Positions 20,417-31,779 of a stretch of 64,000 nucleotides of DNA are shown piece after piece. How positions within the stretch are numbered: position 1 is the stretch's first letter; each line of letters begins with the position of its first letter. Position numbers and translations under genes: made by a program. A model generated the notes under the pieces. That model was not told the DNA's origin. It saw only the letters and a list, made by a program, of their open reading frames with translations, and did not search any database. This DNA is from Apiotrichum sp. Y4204. Lineage: Eukaryota > Basidiomycota > Tremellomycetes > Trichosporonales > Trichosporonaceae. The stretch is taken from positions 62,001 to 126,000 of the forward strand of contig JAMYHL010000087.1 of NCBI GenBank assembly GCA_025531455.1, in the 5' to 3' direction.

Positions 20417-21540
20417 ATGCCCGACGTCGACAACGCAATACCCCTCCCGACAGCGCCAGCGGCGGAAGCCCGGCGCCCGAAGGTACTTTCCATCACCACG
20501 GTTGATCGGCGCTCGCGGTCTTCCCCATCGGCACAGTCCTCGCCGCGCCCGTCCCCGCGCCGCGCGACACATCTCACATCCTCCCCTGCGATCGAGCTCC
20601 TCCCCCCGTCCCCGACACGTTCTCCCTCCCTCTCTTCCGACAGCGGGAGCGACGTCGCAAGCCCGCCGTCGCGCCTCGCGGAGATTGCACGTATCTGCGT
20701 CGGGCGCGCCGCCGTCAAGTCCAACAAATCCAAATCTAGGAGCCCGAGATCAGCCTCCCCCTCGCAATCTTACGACCATCCGCATCAGGATCCTCACGAT
20801 AGCCCGATGTCTGCAATGTCCGCGCTGTCTTCCATGTCAGCGACGTCCACGACGAGCACGGCGACAGCGAGCACGACGCTCAGCCCCGCGCCGTCCGAGG
20901 GCTCGCGGTGGTGGCCGCGCGTGCGGACACCAAAGTCGCCGCGTATCGTCATGAGCGTCGGGCAGCATGAGCAGGAGCCGTTTGCGAGCGACGTCGCGAT
21001 CCGCGGGTGGCAGGTCGTTGGGGGGAAGAGCTTTTCTGGCGGTGGCAAGGTCGGCGCGTATGTTGGTGAGTCGCGGCGTTGTGGATGTGATTGTGACGCG
21101 GGAGTAGAGGCGAGACACGAGAGACAGGAAGTAGCACTGAAAGAGTGTCGTATCCGCTTACCACAGTCTATGATATAGAGATCCACTTGCGCAGCGGCAC
21201 GTCGGTGAGCATCCTCCGCCGATATACCGAGTTTGTGCGTCTGCGCGACGACCTGCGGGATGCGTTTCCGCATCTTCGCAAAACGATTCCCGCGCTCCCA
21301 GGAAAGAATCACATGTGTGAGTTTGTATACTGCATCTGCGAAGCTTGGAAGCTCGGAAGCCTGGCAGCTTGGTAGCTCGGAAGCTCGGAAGCTCACTCTC
21401 TAGCAAAGTTCTCGGAGGAATTCCTCGAAGACCGAAGACCCCGGTTGCAGCGCTTCCTCCGCACCGTCATGCTGCATCCCGAGATGGGCGTCGGCGGCGA
21501 CGAGAGCGTGCTCGGACACTGGGTGCTGAAGAAGGGATGA
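20417..21540 (+). CDS. PX-domain protein (YPT35-like phosphoinositide-binding protein)
   Basis: Three exons (20417-21065, 21167-21316, 21404-21540) encode 311 residues. The first 190 residues are Ser/Pro/Thr-rich and probably disordered. The PX domain starts at about 195 and is split over all exons: VYDIEIHLRSGTSVSIL, then RRYTEFVRLRDDL (the RRY(S/T)EF phosphoinositide-binding motif), then a proline-rich loop IPALPGKNH, and FLEDRRPRLQRFLRTVMLHP, the last helix with its Arg/Arg-Leu-x-x-(Y/F)L pattern. A small fungal PX protein with long disordered N-terminus resembles YPT35, an endosome-vacuole contact-site protein; the orthology is inference. The second intron holds a short tandem repeat (see the repeat entry). 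The gene is convergent with PRP4, 91 bp apart. Confidence 0.88.
21341..21396 (+). repeat. Short tandem repeat inside the PX-gene intron
   Basis: The second intron of the PX gene (21317-21403) carries degenerate copies of GAAGCTCG/AGCTTGG units, for example AAGCTTGGAAGCTCGGAAG and TAGCTCGGAAGCTCGGAAG. It makes up most of the 87-nt intron, so copy number would change intron length directly. Confidence 0.7.
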
Positions 21541-21631
21541 CGCCGGAGGATTTAATGCTCTGTTCTGGGATATCTGAAGTCTGCTGATCTGCACTACATG
21601 TTGTACTATGAATGACTCCTACGACTTTAAT

Positions 21632-24113
21632 TTAGTGGCCCGTGACGAAGGGATGGAGAAGCGCCTCACGCGGCGAGATGCGACGCACAGGGTCGAGCAT
21701 GAGGCACTTGTCCAGCAGGTCGACAAACTGCTGCAGCTGCTTGAGCTCGTCCTCCTTCATCTTGGCCTGCACGCTCGAGTGTGGCATAAGCCGCGAGCGC
21801 AGGTCGCGCGTCGCCTTGGTAATGACCATCGTCTTGGTAATGGCCGCACCCGTGATGCGGTCCTTTTCCTCGGACAAGAAGTTGTTGTTCTCGTCAAAGT
21901 GCATCGCGCCGAGAGATGCCTTCTTGATCATGCGGTGGGGGAGCTTGCCCTTGACCTCCATCATCAGCAACAGCATGTGATTGTTGGACCGTCCAGGGAA
22001 GAGGATCTTGCCCGTGTACAGTTCAAACAGGGTACACCCAATGGCCCACATGTCGATCGCGGTATCGTAAGGCATTCCGAGGACTGAGAGTCAGCTGATT
22101 ATTCCTCTTGCCAGTTATTCAATCTGCAACTCACTGATTTCCGGTGCGCGGTAGAAACGGGAGACGAGGTACGGCGTCACCTCGCCATCCGAGACGTCCG
22201 CGGCGGTGCCGAGGTCACACACCTTCAGGACCGCCTTGTTCTCCGACACAAGGATGTTGTCCGGCTTGATATCCGCGTGGACAATGTTGCACTTGCGCAT
22301 GAGGGAGAGCGCAAGCAACATCTGGTGTGCGTAGGCACGCACCGCGCGCATGTTCAAACCGACGTCCTTGCCAAAGCGCTTGATCACGTCGCGGAGGTTC
22401 ATGCTCATGCTCTCGGTGACGATCGCGAGATGGCCCTTGTGCTCAAACGTGCGCTCCATGCGGACAATATGTTTCTTGTCCTCCGGATCCGCGTCGTTGA
22501 GAAGCTTCAGGATCTGCGCCTCCTTCCGCCCTGCGACGTACATGCTCTCCTGTGACCGCATGAGCTTGATCGCGACCTCGCGCCCGACCACGTCCTGTCG
22601 CCGCTCCTGCCCGACCGCCTTGAGGACCTTGGCCTTGACGACGGCAGAGAACATGCCCTTGCCGAGAGTGACGGTGATCTGGTACCGCCCGTCGTCGAGC
22701 AGCTCTCCGGGCGTGATGCGGTAATAGCCCTCCACGTCGTCCACATTGTCGACGATCTCGAGCACCGCAGCCTTCGGCTTTTCCGTGACAATCTCGCCGT
22801 TCGCGTTCTTCCTCCGCCGGACCTTGATCTTGCGCTTTTTCTTGACGGGCTCCTCGTCGCCGAATGCCGCAAACATGTCCATTTCGTCGTCCTCATCCTC
22901 CACTTCAGTCTCAACCTCTTCCCACTCATCCTCCTTGTTATCCATTTTGGAGTCGTAGTCAGCCGCCAACAGATTGGTACTGGGCGTCGTTGCGTCAGGC
23001 TGAGCTGCCGGTCCGTGCTTCTCGAGGTCAAAGTTCTGCCCGAGCGGGGTGCTAGCGAGCGTCGGTGATCCGCCCACAGGGGTCTCCGCCGTGGACCGAG
23101 TGCCAAGCATGCGAAGAAGGGGCGTTGCGCCTGGGGTCAGGGCTGAAGACCGCGGAGACTCACCCGTCTCGCTAGTTACGCCTCCGACCGTGCTCTGCGC
23201 TCCAGACGGCGGCTCGGAGGAGAGCGATGTCGACAATGCTGAAAGTGGCGGTTTCGCACCTTCCCCTGCGCGGAACTTTGCCAGTATCGCCTCTCGCCGG
23301 CGGCGCTTCTCCTCTCGCTTCTTCTCGAGATCTTCGTCGTCCAGCTCCTCAACGGGTGCCAGCTCTGCGACAGGTTCTGCTGGGGCCGGCTTGGCTGGCG
23401 GTTCACTCGGCTTTGCGACTGGCTCCCGCTCGCCGCGCGGGCGCTCGTTCTCCCGGTTCCCACTTGCACTTGGAAACCCTATCCTGCCATCATCACGAGG
23501 AGAACGTGGGCCCCTGCCATTCGCACGAGGCGAAGGCGCATCACGCCCCCGGTCGCTGTGGCGGGGCGATGCTGAGAATCGCGACTCACGGGGGCTCAGA
23601 TGCCGCGGGCTCGCCATGTGCGTGCGCCGCGGGCTGCGGGAGCGCGGGGGAGATTCAATCCTGTGGGTCAGCAGCTAGAATAGCACGGAAACCACACTTA
23701 ACAGTATGGAGCTGGAGAGATACTCACTCTCCCTCCTCGCGCGGCTCGCGGCGCGGTTCGGCTCTGCGATCGCGGTCACCATGGCGCTGTGAAGGGAAGC
23801 CACCGTGTCCACGCTCACGCTCACTGCGGCCATAATCTAAGCGCCCGCGGTCACGGTCCCGGTCGCGGTCCCGGTCGTAATCGCGGTCTCGGCGGTCGCG
23901 GGCGTAGCGGTCATCGCGGTAGTCTCGGCTCCGTTCCCGGTCTCGGTGGCGGTCGTAATCGCGTTCACGACCTCTGTCCCTTCGGTCCCGATCATGGTCG
24001 CGGCTCCTGTCGTCAAGAAACGCGTCGCGCCAGTCGCGGGGGCGGTCGCGGCGCTCGCGGTCGTCGCTCGGATGAGGGTTGGTGCGTTTGGTACCTGTGT
24101 GCGAGCCGGACAT
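21632..24113 (-). CDS. PRP4: Pre-mRNA splicing kinase PRP4 (PRPF4B family)
   Basis: Three exons (24113-23728, 23660-22135, 22083-21632) encode about 787 residues. Residues 1-130 are dominated by Arg/Asp dipeptides (DRDRDRDR-type repeats), followed by an RS/Pro-rich and charged region, a typical PRP4 N-terminus. The kinase domain starts near residue 430 (GRYQITVTLGKGMFSAVVKAK). It has the PRP4-specific catalytic loop HADIKPDNIL (Ala replaces Arg of HRD), the metal-binding segment CDLGTA (Leu where most kinases have Phe), an activation segment VSRFYRAPEIILGMPYD and IDMWAIGCTLFELYTGKILFPG, which matches PRP4 closely. PRP4 phosphorylates PRP6/PRP31 and allows stable tri-snRNP entry for spliceosome activation. 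Intron phases join cleanly, including the split of EIILG between exons 2 and 3. Confidence 0.95.
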
Positions 24114-24491
24114 GGCCACGGTGTGAGAACACTTTCGAATGCGTAACGGAGAGTTTACGTGTAGTGCCCGCACGCAGCGGGAAGCGGATGTTGAGTCTGA
24201 GGGTGGAGGGGGAAGTGTGGGTGTTGAAAGTGGATACACGAGTGAAGGTGTAGAATGCACACGATGATGAACTCGAAGGTGGTGGTGGCGAGCAGCGTCA
24301 TTCCGGTGGCGGCTGCTATTGCCGAATCGCCGACCACGTGGCGGATTCCGGAACCATCAACAACAACAACAACAAATGTGGTCGTGTGGAGAATGTCCAC
24401 AGAAGCTACAGATGTCCACTTCTGCTCTCTTCCGCGTCTCCTCGTCATCACTTTGCACTCTCCACACGTTCCCACATCTACATCACCTCCC

Positions 24492-26604
24492 ATGCCTGCC
24501 GTCTCCGCAGCGGACAAGGTGCGCATGGCGCACGAGCTGCGCACCACGGTCCGCGAGCTCAAGGACCGCGGACTGGTAGTCGCCGCCAAGTGGTGGGTAT
24601 ACATGTGACGCGTCGTCTGACCACAGGGCCTCCGAGCTGCTCATCGCGTTGCCGAGCGAGTATCGCGCCACGCCGTATCTCCCGTTTTCTCCGCCACAGC
24701 AGCAAGTCGGCCTCTCGTCTCCGATAGCTAGCACACGCCCCAGGGTATCTGCTGCTACCGACTTCCTCCCATCACCTGGTGGGTTCGAGGACCTCGAGGC
24801 GGGCCCGTCGCGCGCGCGCACGCGGCACGGCATCGAAATGGAAGAGGAGGAGGACCCGTTAGAGGAGGACATGTTCCAGCTCGCGAAGAGCTACTTTGAC
24901 ATTAAGGAGCTGGACCGCGTCGTGCACACACTCAAGAGCGCCAAGGGGCCCCGCGCGCGCTTCCTCTGCAATTACGCTGCGTTTCTTGTGGGTACGCTGC
25001 GTGATCAGAGCTGATGCAGACTGCCGACCGCAAAGCGCAGGAGTCGCTCCCGCACTTCATGGACACGAAGCAGGAGCGCACTGCGCTCTTCCCCCTGTTG
25101 ACCCCGATTCTCGACGCGCTGGCCGACGACACGGAGCCGTATCTTGTATACCTCCGAGGACTGGTGCACATGCGCCTTGAGCAGCGTGACGAGGCGATGC
25201 GCTGTTTTGCGCAGAGCGTACGCGACAAGCCGTTCAACTGGAGCTGTTGGAGCCAGCTGGCACAGCTTGTCGACTCGGCAGACAGGGTGAGGCGCCCTTC
25301 GTATTCAAGTGCTGATGACAGTTTATCGAGCTGAAAGAGCAGCTGCCAATGACTCCAATGCTCACGTTCTTTGCTGTCAACGTCATGCTTGACCTCCACA
25401 CCGCTACGGACCTCATCATGACAATGATCACCGAGCTGCAGGAAATCTTCCCGGATAGCGTGCATCTCAAGGCGCAGCGCGCCATGGTGTTTTACCACAT
25501 GAGAGGTGAGTGGTCAAATTGAAGCGGCTGCCTGGAGCCATTTATTGAAATGTCCATTCGGAGATAGTTGTCTCGAAGACTTTGGAACTAGAATCCGAGC
25601 GGCAACAATGCACGCGATGGTGCTGACACTCACCCAGACTTTCAAACAGCAGAACGCCTGTTCGATGAGGTGCAACAGCAGGACCCCTTCCGTATGGAGG
25701 AGGTCGACATCTACTCGAACATGCTGTACGTGATGGACAAGAAGGACAAGCTCGGCCAGCTCGCACACCAGTATGCGAGCATTGACCGCAACCGGCCGGA
25801 AGTGTGCTGCTTAATTGGTGGGTGCAGAGCGCATACCAGAGGCTGATGCAGGCAACTACTACTCGTCTCGAGCCGACCACACCAAGGCCATCACCTACTT
25901 CCGACGCGCGCTGATGTTCAACCGCGATTACCTCCCGGCGTGGACACTTATGGGCCACGAGTTTGTCGAGCTGAAGAACTCACATGCCGCAATAGAGGCA
26001 TACCGGCGGGCGATAGACGTGAATGCGAAAGACTACCGCGCATGGTACGGCCTCGGTCAGGCGTACGAGCTGCTCGACATGCCGATGTACGCCATCGACT
26101 ACTACAACCAGGCGACATCGTTGCGGTGAGTTACCATGTCGTATATGGCTAGAACTCTCTTTGACTCCCAGTCCATACGATTGCCGCATGTGGGGCGCGC
26201 TCGCCTCCGTGTATGAGGGCCTCGGGCGGACGCAGGACGCGATTGCCGCACACACACGAGCGCTTCTTGGCGCAGACAAGACCCAGACTCCAGAACACCT
26301 GCGCAAACTCGCGGCGCTGCACGCAAGTCTGGATGCGCAGCGCGGTCGCCCACCTGGGAGCGACGCGATCGGATATCATCGCAAGATCCTGGCTCTCGGC
26401 GAGCGCGAGGGGTTGGAAACGGAGGATCTTGTGGCAAGCTACCTTGCTGTGGCCGAATACGAGATGCGCGGCGGCGGCGGGCTGCGCGGCGACTGGGCGC
26501 TCGCGGCGCAGTACCTCGACAAGGTGGCGCTCAGCAATGCTACGCAGCGCGAGCGGGCAGAGGAGCTCCTTCGTGAGCTGCGTGTCCGCGAGGCGAGGAT
26601 GTAG
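24492..26604 (+). CDS. CDC23: Anaphase-promoting complex subunit APC8/CDC23 (TPR protein)
   Basis: Seven exons (24492-24592, 24627-24987, 25020-25286, 25322-25505, 25650-25817, 25852-26125, 26172-26604) encode about 595 residues. The N-terminal APC8 domain is recognisable from [17 protein letters not shown] (human: RGLLHSAKWASEL) and [23 protein letters not shown]. An array of TPRs follows, with the best conserved block being IYSNMLYV...EVCCLIGNYYS...[28 protein letters not shown], then [14 protein letters not shown] and [17 protein letters not shown], nearly identical in order and spacing to human CDC23. The protein is a scaffold of the APC/C ubiquitin ligase. Introns of 34, 32, 35 and 34 nt occur; the 32-nt one (24988-25019) is needed to move from AFL to TADRKAQES in frame. 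Divergent from PRP4 across 378 bp. Confidence 0.95.
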
Positions 26605-26877
26605 ATGTAATATATTGTGCTAGACGACATACATCATTGGTAGACGACATTGAGGACGACATTGCAGACAAGACGATGCAGCTTATGTCTGGATGGACTA
26701 GTGGTCGACAGTGTGGGTGGCAACTGGGTTGCCTGGATCGGCGATGGCCGATGGTGACGCACAATCTCGGGGTCGGCCCGGCCTCCGGCCCGATTCTGGG
26801 CCCTCCAGCTGTCTTGTTCTAAGCGAAGCACAAACACATGTGCACAAAAAAACATTGTCCAGACTGCGCATATCTCG

Positions 26878-26888
26878 CTCATATAACC
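26878..26888 (+). promoter_or_regulatory. TATA-like element of the short-chain dehydrogenase gene
   Basis: CTCATATAACC lies about 40 bp upstream of the start codon at 26924, a suitable position for a TATA box giving a very short leader. The rest of the 26605-26923 spacer shows nothing else that I can name. Confidence 0.45.
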
Positions 26889-26923
26889 CCCAGGCCGGCC
26901 ACATCCCTGCTCCCCATCACACC

Positions 26924-27858
<935 letters not shown>

Positions 27859-27920
27859 TATTGGTTCTAATCGAGCTCGAGCGCGCGGGTGCGAGGAAGA
27901 TGAACGCTTCACTGGATACC

Positions 27921-27969
27921 TGGTACTGGAATGGGAATGGGAATCGAAACTGGAACTGGAATGGGAATG
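27921..27969 (+). repeat. Degenerate hexamer microsatellite (TGGAAC/TGGGAA)
   Basis: Alternating GGTACTGGAATGGGAATGG-like units run for about 50 bp just after the dehydrogenase stop codon, so they lie in its 3' UTR or terminator region. Confidence 0.7.
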
Positions 27970-29044
27970 ATGCCGGAGACCGGAGAATGTCGCCATCGCG
28001 CCACACCCCCGATCACATTGTTCGTCGCCATGTACGCGCTGGTTATAACCTCTAGCTCGACCCCGCATGGGCGGACTGCGTGGGCGCAGTCAGTGTCGGT
28101 AACCGCCGCTGGGTGTAGTGACAAGCACAACTGACATGGAGTTCGTATTGTAATTGCTCTGAAACTCACGCCCTTGCGCCCAACATCGCATTGTCCAGCG
28201 TTCTAGCGTAACCTACTCGTCCGTTGGAAGCACTGTTTGCTGCGCCTCCCGAGGGGCACGAGTGTGGCGGGATCCAAAGATGCGGTACCAGCGGAATCCA
28301 GAGGTGCGGTACCAGGGTCGCTAAGCTATGGCCCATCGCCCCGTTCCACTCGCACCCTTCTCGAGGGTGGTACATGACTCGATCGCACGAAGCGCAAGGC
28401 ATGTAGCAAAGCGCTCACTAATCACTCACATCTGACTGGCCACCCAGTTAATTCCAGAGATACAAAGCACACCCCGCTTCCGCTCATGTCTCACGCATCT
28501 GTCGCTAACTCATTCTCCTATCTTTACCGCTAAGTGAAGAGTGAAGATCGGGCGATCGGACATGAAGCGCGACGCGCGCGATGGCCCCGAGATTGCTCTG
28601 GGGTCTTAGTGCCGACCTCCGTTCACAACAAATCAGTACTCTTTCGTCCGTCTCCAAGCGCCACTTCACCGTTCCAGGGCTCGCGCGAGGCCATCGCTAT
28701 TGTACTATTGTCCAACTTTGACGCCTGGACACCTTGCTTGGGAAATACAACGAGGCGCGTCTGGTCGTGGCGGCAGGCACTGTGTGGATGCTGGAAGAGT
28801 GGACGAGTGGAAGAGTGGACGGCTGGGATCTGTGCGTATTCCCGAAGTCGCGGGCGTGACTATTCCCGACGGGGACGGGGACGACGATCCCAACATCTCC
28901 CAGTATCCAGTTGTGGGATTCTGGGACGACCAAAAGTTGCGAATAGCGAAGTCGCGGACCGACAACCTGCATAGAATAGGATGAGTAATGCCCCGAGAGA
29001 CAGTGTAAATACCCTGCGCCTCTGTGCGCCGCAGCCATGGTTGT

Positions 29045-29072
29045 GCAACGCGCGACATGCAACGCGCGACAT
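29045..29072 (+). repeat. Perfect tandem duplication of a 14-mer
   Basis: GCAACGCGCGACAT occurs twice head to tail with no mismatch. The unit contains the palindrome CGCG. Confidence 0.85.
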
Positions 29073-29562
29073 GCCAGGTGAGCCTATGAACAATCAAATG
29101 GACGGAATGTCTCCCGTCTCGCACAAAGCGTTCCGGCATGGAATCAGCAAAATCTGCCTCGCAGTGCCCGCTGGGTCGCCCAACAGAGCCCTCGGACGTG
29201 CGCAGCGCGCCCAGAGCGATTACAGGGGCCCACCCCACCGTCAGCCGCAGACACCGGCATTGAGGCACTCGCGCCCCTGCAGTGGTTCAGCGGCATCTCG
29301 CGATACTATTCCATATTCCATGCACTTTGTCATATCTCTCTTGCGCATGCATCGTGTAGCAGTCAGTGTCAGTGGCGAGGATGCGCGGTCCGGTCCGCGA
29401 TCATGGTGGCTATGTTGCGTTTCAGTCCTCCAGCCAAAGCCCACTTCAAGTAGTTGCCGCCAAACTCGGCCGAGTCCGAGGTAGATAACCGCTCGGCCAA
29501 CTCGCTCTCAACGAACCCAACCTTGCTTCATCTCTCACCACCACTACCCCGACGACCCGACC

Positions 29563-31030
29563 ATGGCCCTCATCTCCGCCAAGCCGTTCCGCCTCGCGCT
29601 CCTGCAGCTTGCCGGCCTGTCCGCGAACAAGGCGAACAACATTGCCGTCGCGCGCAAGGCCGTCGCCGCCGCCGCTGCGTCCACCCCCAAACCCGACCTC
29701 ATCGTCCTCCCCGAGATCTGGAACTCGCCCTACGCCGTCACCGCATTCCGCGAGTACTCGGAGCGCGTGCCGCATGTCCGGGACGGCAGGGAGGTGGCCG
29801 GCGACGAGGGTGAGAGCGTCACTGCCCTACGGGAGATGGCGCGCGATGCGGGCGTGTGGCTCATTGGCGGTGAGTAGTGCGAGGCGAGAAAGTGACTCGA
29901 CTCGAGTGGACGCGAAGCGCGGAGAGATGCCCGACAGACAGAGCTTCATGCAGTGTGCTTTGCGCTTTGTATTTTTGCTTGTGCTTGATTCCTGACGGCA
30001 GGCTCCATCCCCGAGATTGAGGGCGACACGGACAATATCTACAACACTCTTACCGCGTACAACCCCGAGGGTGCGTCTTGGCGGAGAGAGCAGGACTGAT
30101 CCCAGGTACTATGGTTGCAAAGCACCGTAAAGTACACTTGTTCGACATTGACATTCCCGGCCGCCAGACGTTCAAGGTGTGTATGATCACCGGCCGCAGC
30201 CACTCTGGCCGTCTTTCGTGCGATGCAATCCGCATGTCCTTGTGCCGCAGCCTCCAAACTCCCTCCGCAATCCAATCTCCGGACTGACAACAGGAATCCG
30301 AGACGCTCTCCCCGGGCACATGGCTCACCTCTTTCGAGGCGCCGTTTGGCAAGATTGGTGTCGGTATCTGCTATGACATTGTGAGTGCGCTGTCGGACCT
30401 TCCAAGATACCAGCTCACCCCAGCGTTTCCCCGAGATGGCCATGATCGCCGCGCGCCAGGGTAGGTCCGAGCGAGCGGAGCGGAGCGTGGAGCTTGGAGC
30501 ATGGAGCGCTCCATCGCGGCCTTGGGCCCGGACGCTCGCCGCTCCCTCCGCGACGCTCCACATACTCTGGGATCCGTGCTGACTGCAGGCTGTATCGCCA
30601 TGATTTACCCGGCGGCGTTCAACACCACCACCGGCCCCATGCACTGGACTCTCCTCCAGCGCTCTCGGTGCGTGTTTTTCCACTATCCGCACTGACCCGC
30701 AGCGCCAACGACAACCAGATCTACGTCGCGATGTGCTCGCCATCGCGCCACCCGGATGCAGCGTACCAGGCCGTGAGTGGGAAACCGGCCGAGTCGGAAG
30801 GGACACGACTGACAGACAGTACGGCCACTCGATGGTTGTCAACCCCCTCGGCGACGTGATCGCCGAGGCAGACGAGAAGGAGGCGATTGTGTACGCCGAT
30901 ATTGGTGCGTACTCTGCTCCACTGACTCCATCCACTCACATCAGACCCCGAGCTGCTCGCAACAACCCGCCGCAACTTGCCGGTCACGATCCAGCGGCGG
31001 TTCGACGTGTACCCCGATGTGGCCAAGTAG
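29563..31030 (+). CDS. Omega-amidase, nitrilase superfamily (NIT2/NIT3-like)
   Basis: Nine exons (29563-29869, 30002-30070, 30106-30176, 30294-30380, 30424-30460, 30589-30667, 30703-30772, 30820-30904, 30945-31030) encode 296 residues. The nitrilase triad is complete: Glu51 in [12 protein letters not shown], Lys134 in [10 protein letters not shown], and Cys175 in [18 protein letters not shown]2-type features follow: [33 protein letters not shown], then [17 protein letters not shown] and the tail [18 protein letters not shown]2/omega-amidase hydrolyses alpha-ketoglutaramate and alpha-ketosuccinamate to 2-oxoglutarate or oxaloacetate. NIT3-type deaminated-glutathione amidase is the nearest alternative; the [16 protein letters not shown] string favours omega-amidase. 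No targeting signal is seen. Eight introns of 35-132 nt interrupt conserved motifs, including one directly after the catalytic Cys loop. Confidence 0.93.
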
Positions 31031-31779
31031 AATGCGCCGCGACGCGATATCTCGGTTGTCTATGTCGTCTTGTACACGCAGGCTCGGTTCCGGGCGGGAG
31101 GGCATCATGTTGGATAGCCCGTTTGGATACCCCCAGATTCCAGATTCCCGACTCGAGATCCGGTTCAAGTGGGAGAAAAGTGTACTGTAACTGCTACAGA
31201 AGGAAGAGAATTTGCATGCGCGGAAGCGAGGGGGTCACGGTGCGGTGCGCCGCCCCGTCGTTATCTCAATTTTCTTGCCCGTCTTGATCTTGGTCATCGT
31301 TTGGCGCAAGTATCAGTATGAGCATGCAGGTCAGTTGAAACAACGAACGATGTCCCTGTCACATCTGGAGTGGCCGGAGTGGCGAGCAGTCGTGTGGCGA
31401 GCGGACAGTGTGAATGAACGATGTGTGATGTGTGATGTGACGCCCAGGAGCACAGATTAGCGAGCTCGATCACCGACGATCATTGGCACGATGATCGGGA
31501 ACATCCCGCCGATCACCATCTTCTAGGGGATCAGGGGTATCCGGGGCATCATGTTGATTCTCGTGCCGCTGATCCGCTGATCAACGGCGATCCCTCTGAC
31601 GATGAGACCACTTTCAGTGAACTGCGAGCTGTGTGAGCTGCGGAGACGTTGTTCCTGACAACTGGCAATACTCATGCACATGCACTCAATCTAGATAACT
31701 AATACACACCGTATCCGGCTGATATGGAGATGCTGATAGTGATGATATGATCCGAATCCGATGGTGTCAAACTGAAGCC
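31031..31779. other. Convergent intergenic region with GATC-rich segment
   Basis: About 750 bp between the stop codons of the nitrilase gene and the membrane-protein gene. From 31463 to 31600 GATC recurs unusually often, with short inverted pieces such as GATCATTGG/ACGATGATC. It includes one copy of TGATCCGCTGATC (31570-31582), which reappears at 52410 and 55536. No gene seen. Confidence 0.55.

Larger units (their letters stand above)
27859..29562. other. Intergenic region with several short tandem repeats
   Basis: About 1.7 kb without a supportable gene. It holds four small local duplications: a TGGAAC/TGGGAA hexamer run (27921-27969), an imperfect 23-bp dimer ending in TGCGGTACCAG (28271-28317), a 16-bp GGAAGAGTGGACGAGT dimer (around 28792-28820), and a perfect 14-bp dimer (29045-29072). 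The last 110 bp before 29563 are CT-rich, the leader of the nitrilase gene. Frames here lack codon bias and family similarity. Confidence 0.55.

Noticed and set aside
31463..31600. GATC-rich cluster as a replication origin or methylation-controlled element
   Set aside because: That logic belongs to bacteria; this is a fungal nuclear sequence and nothing else supports an origin.
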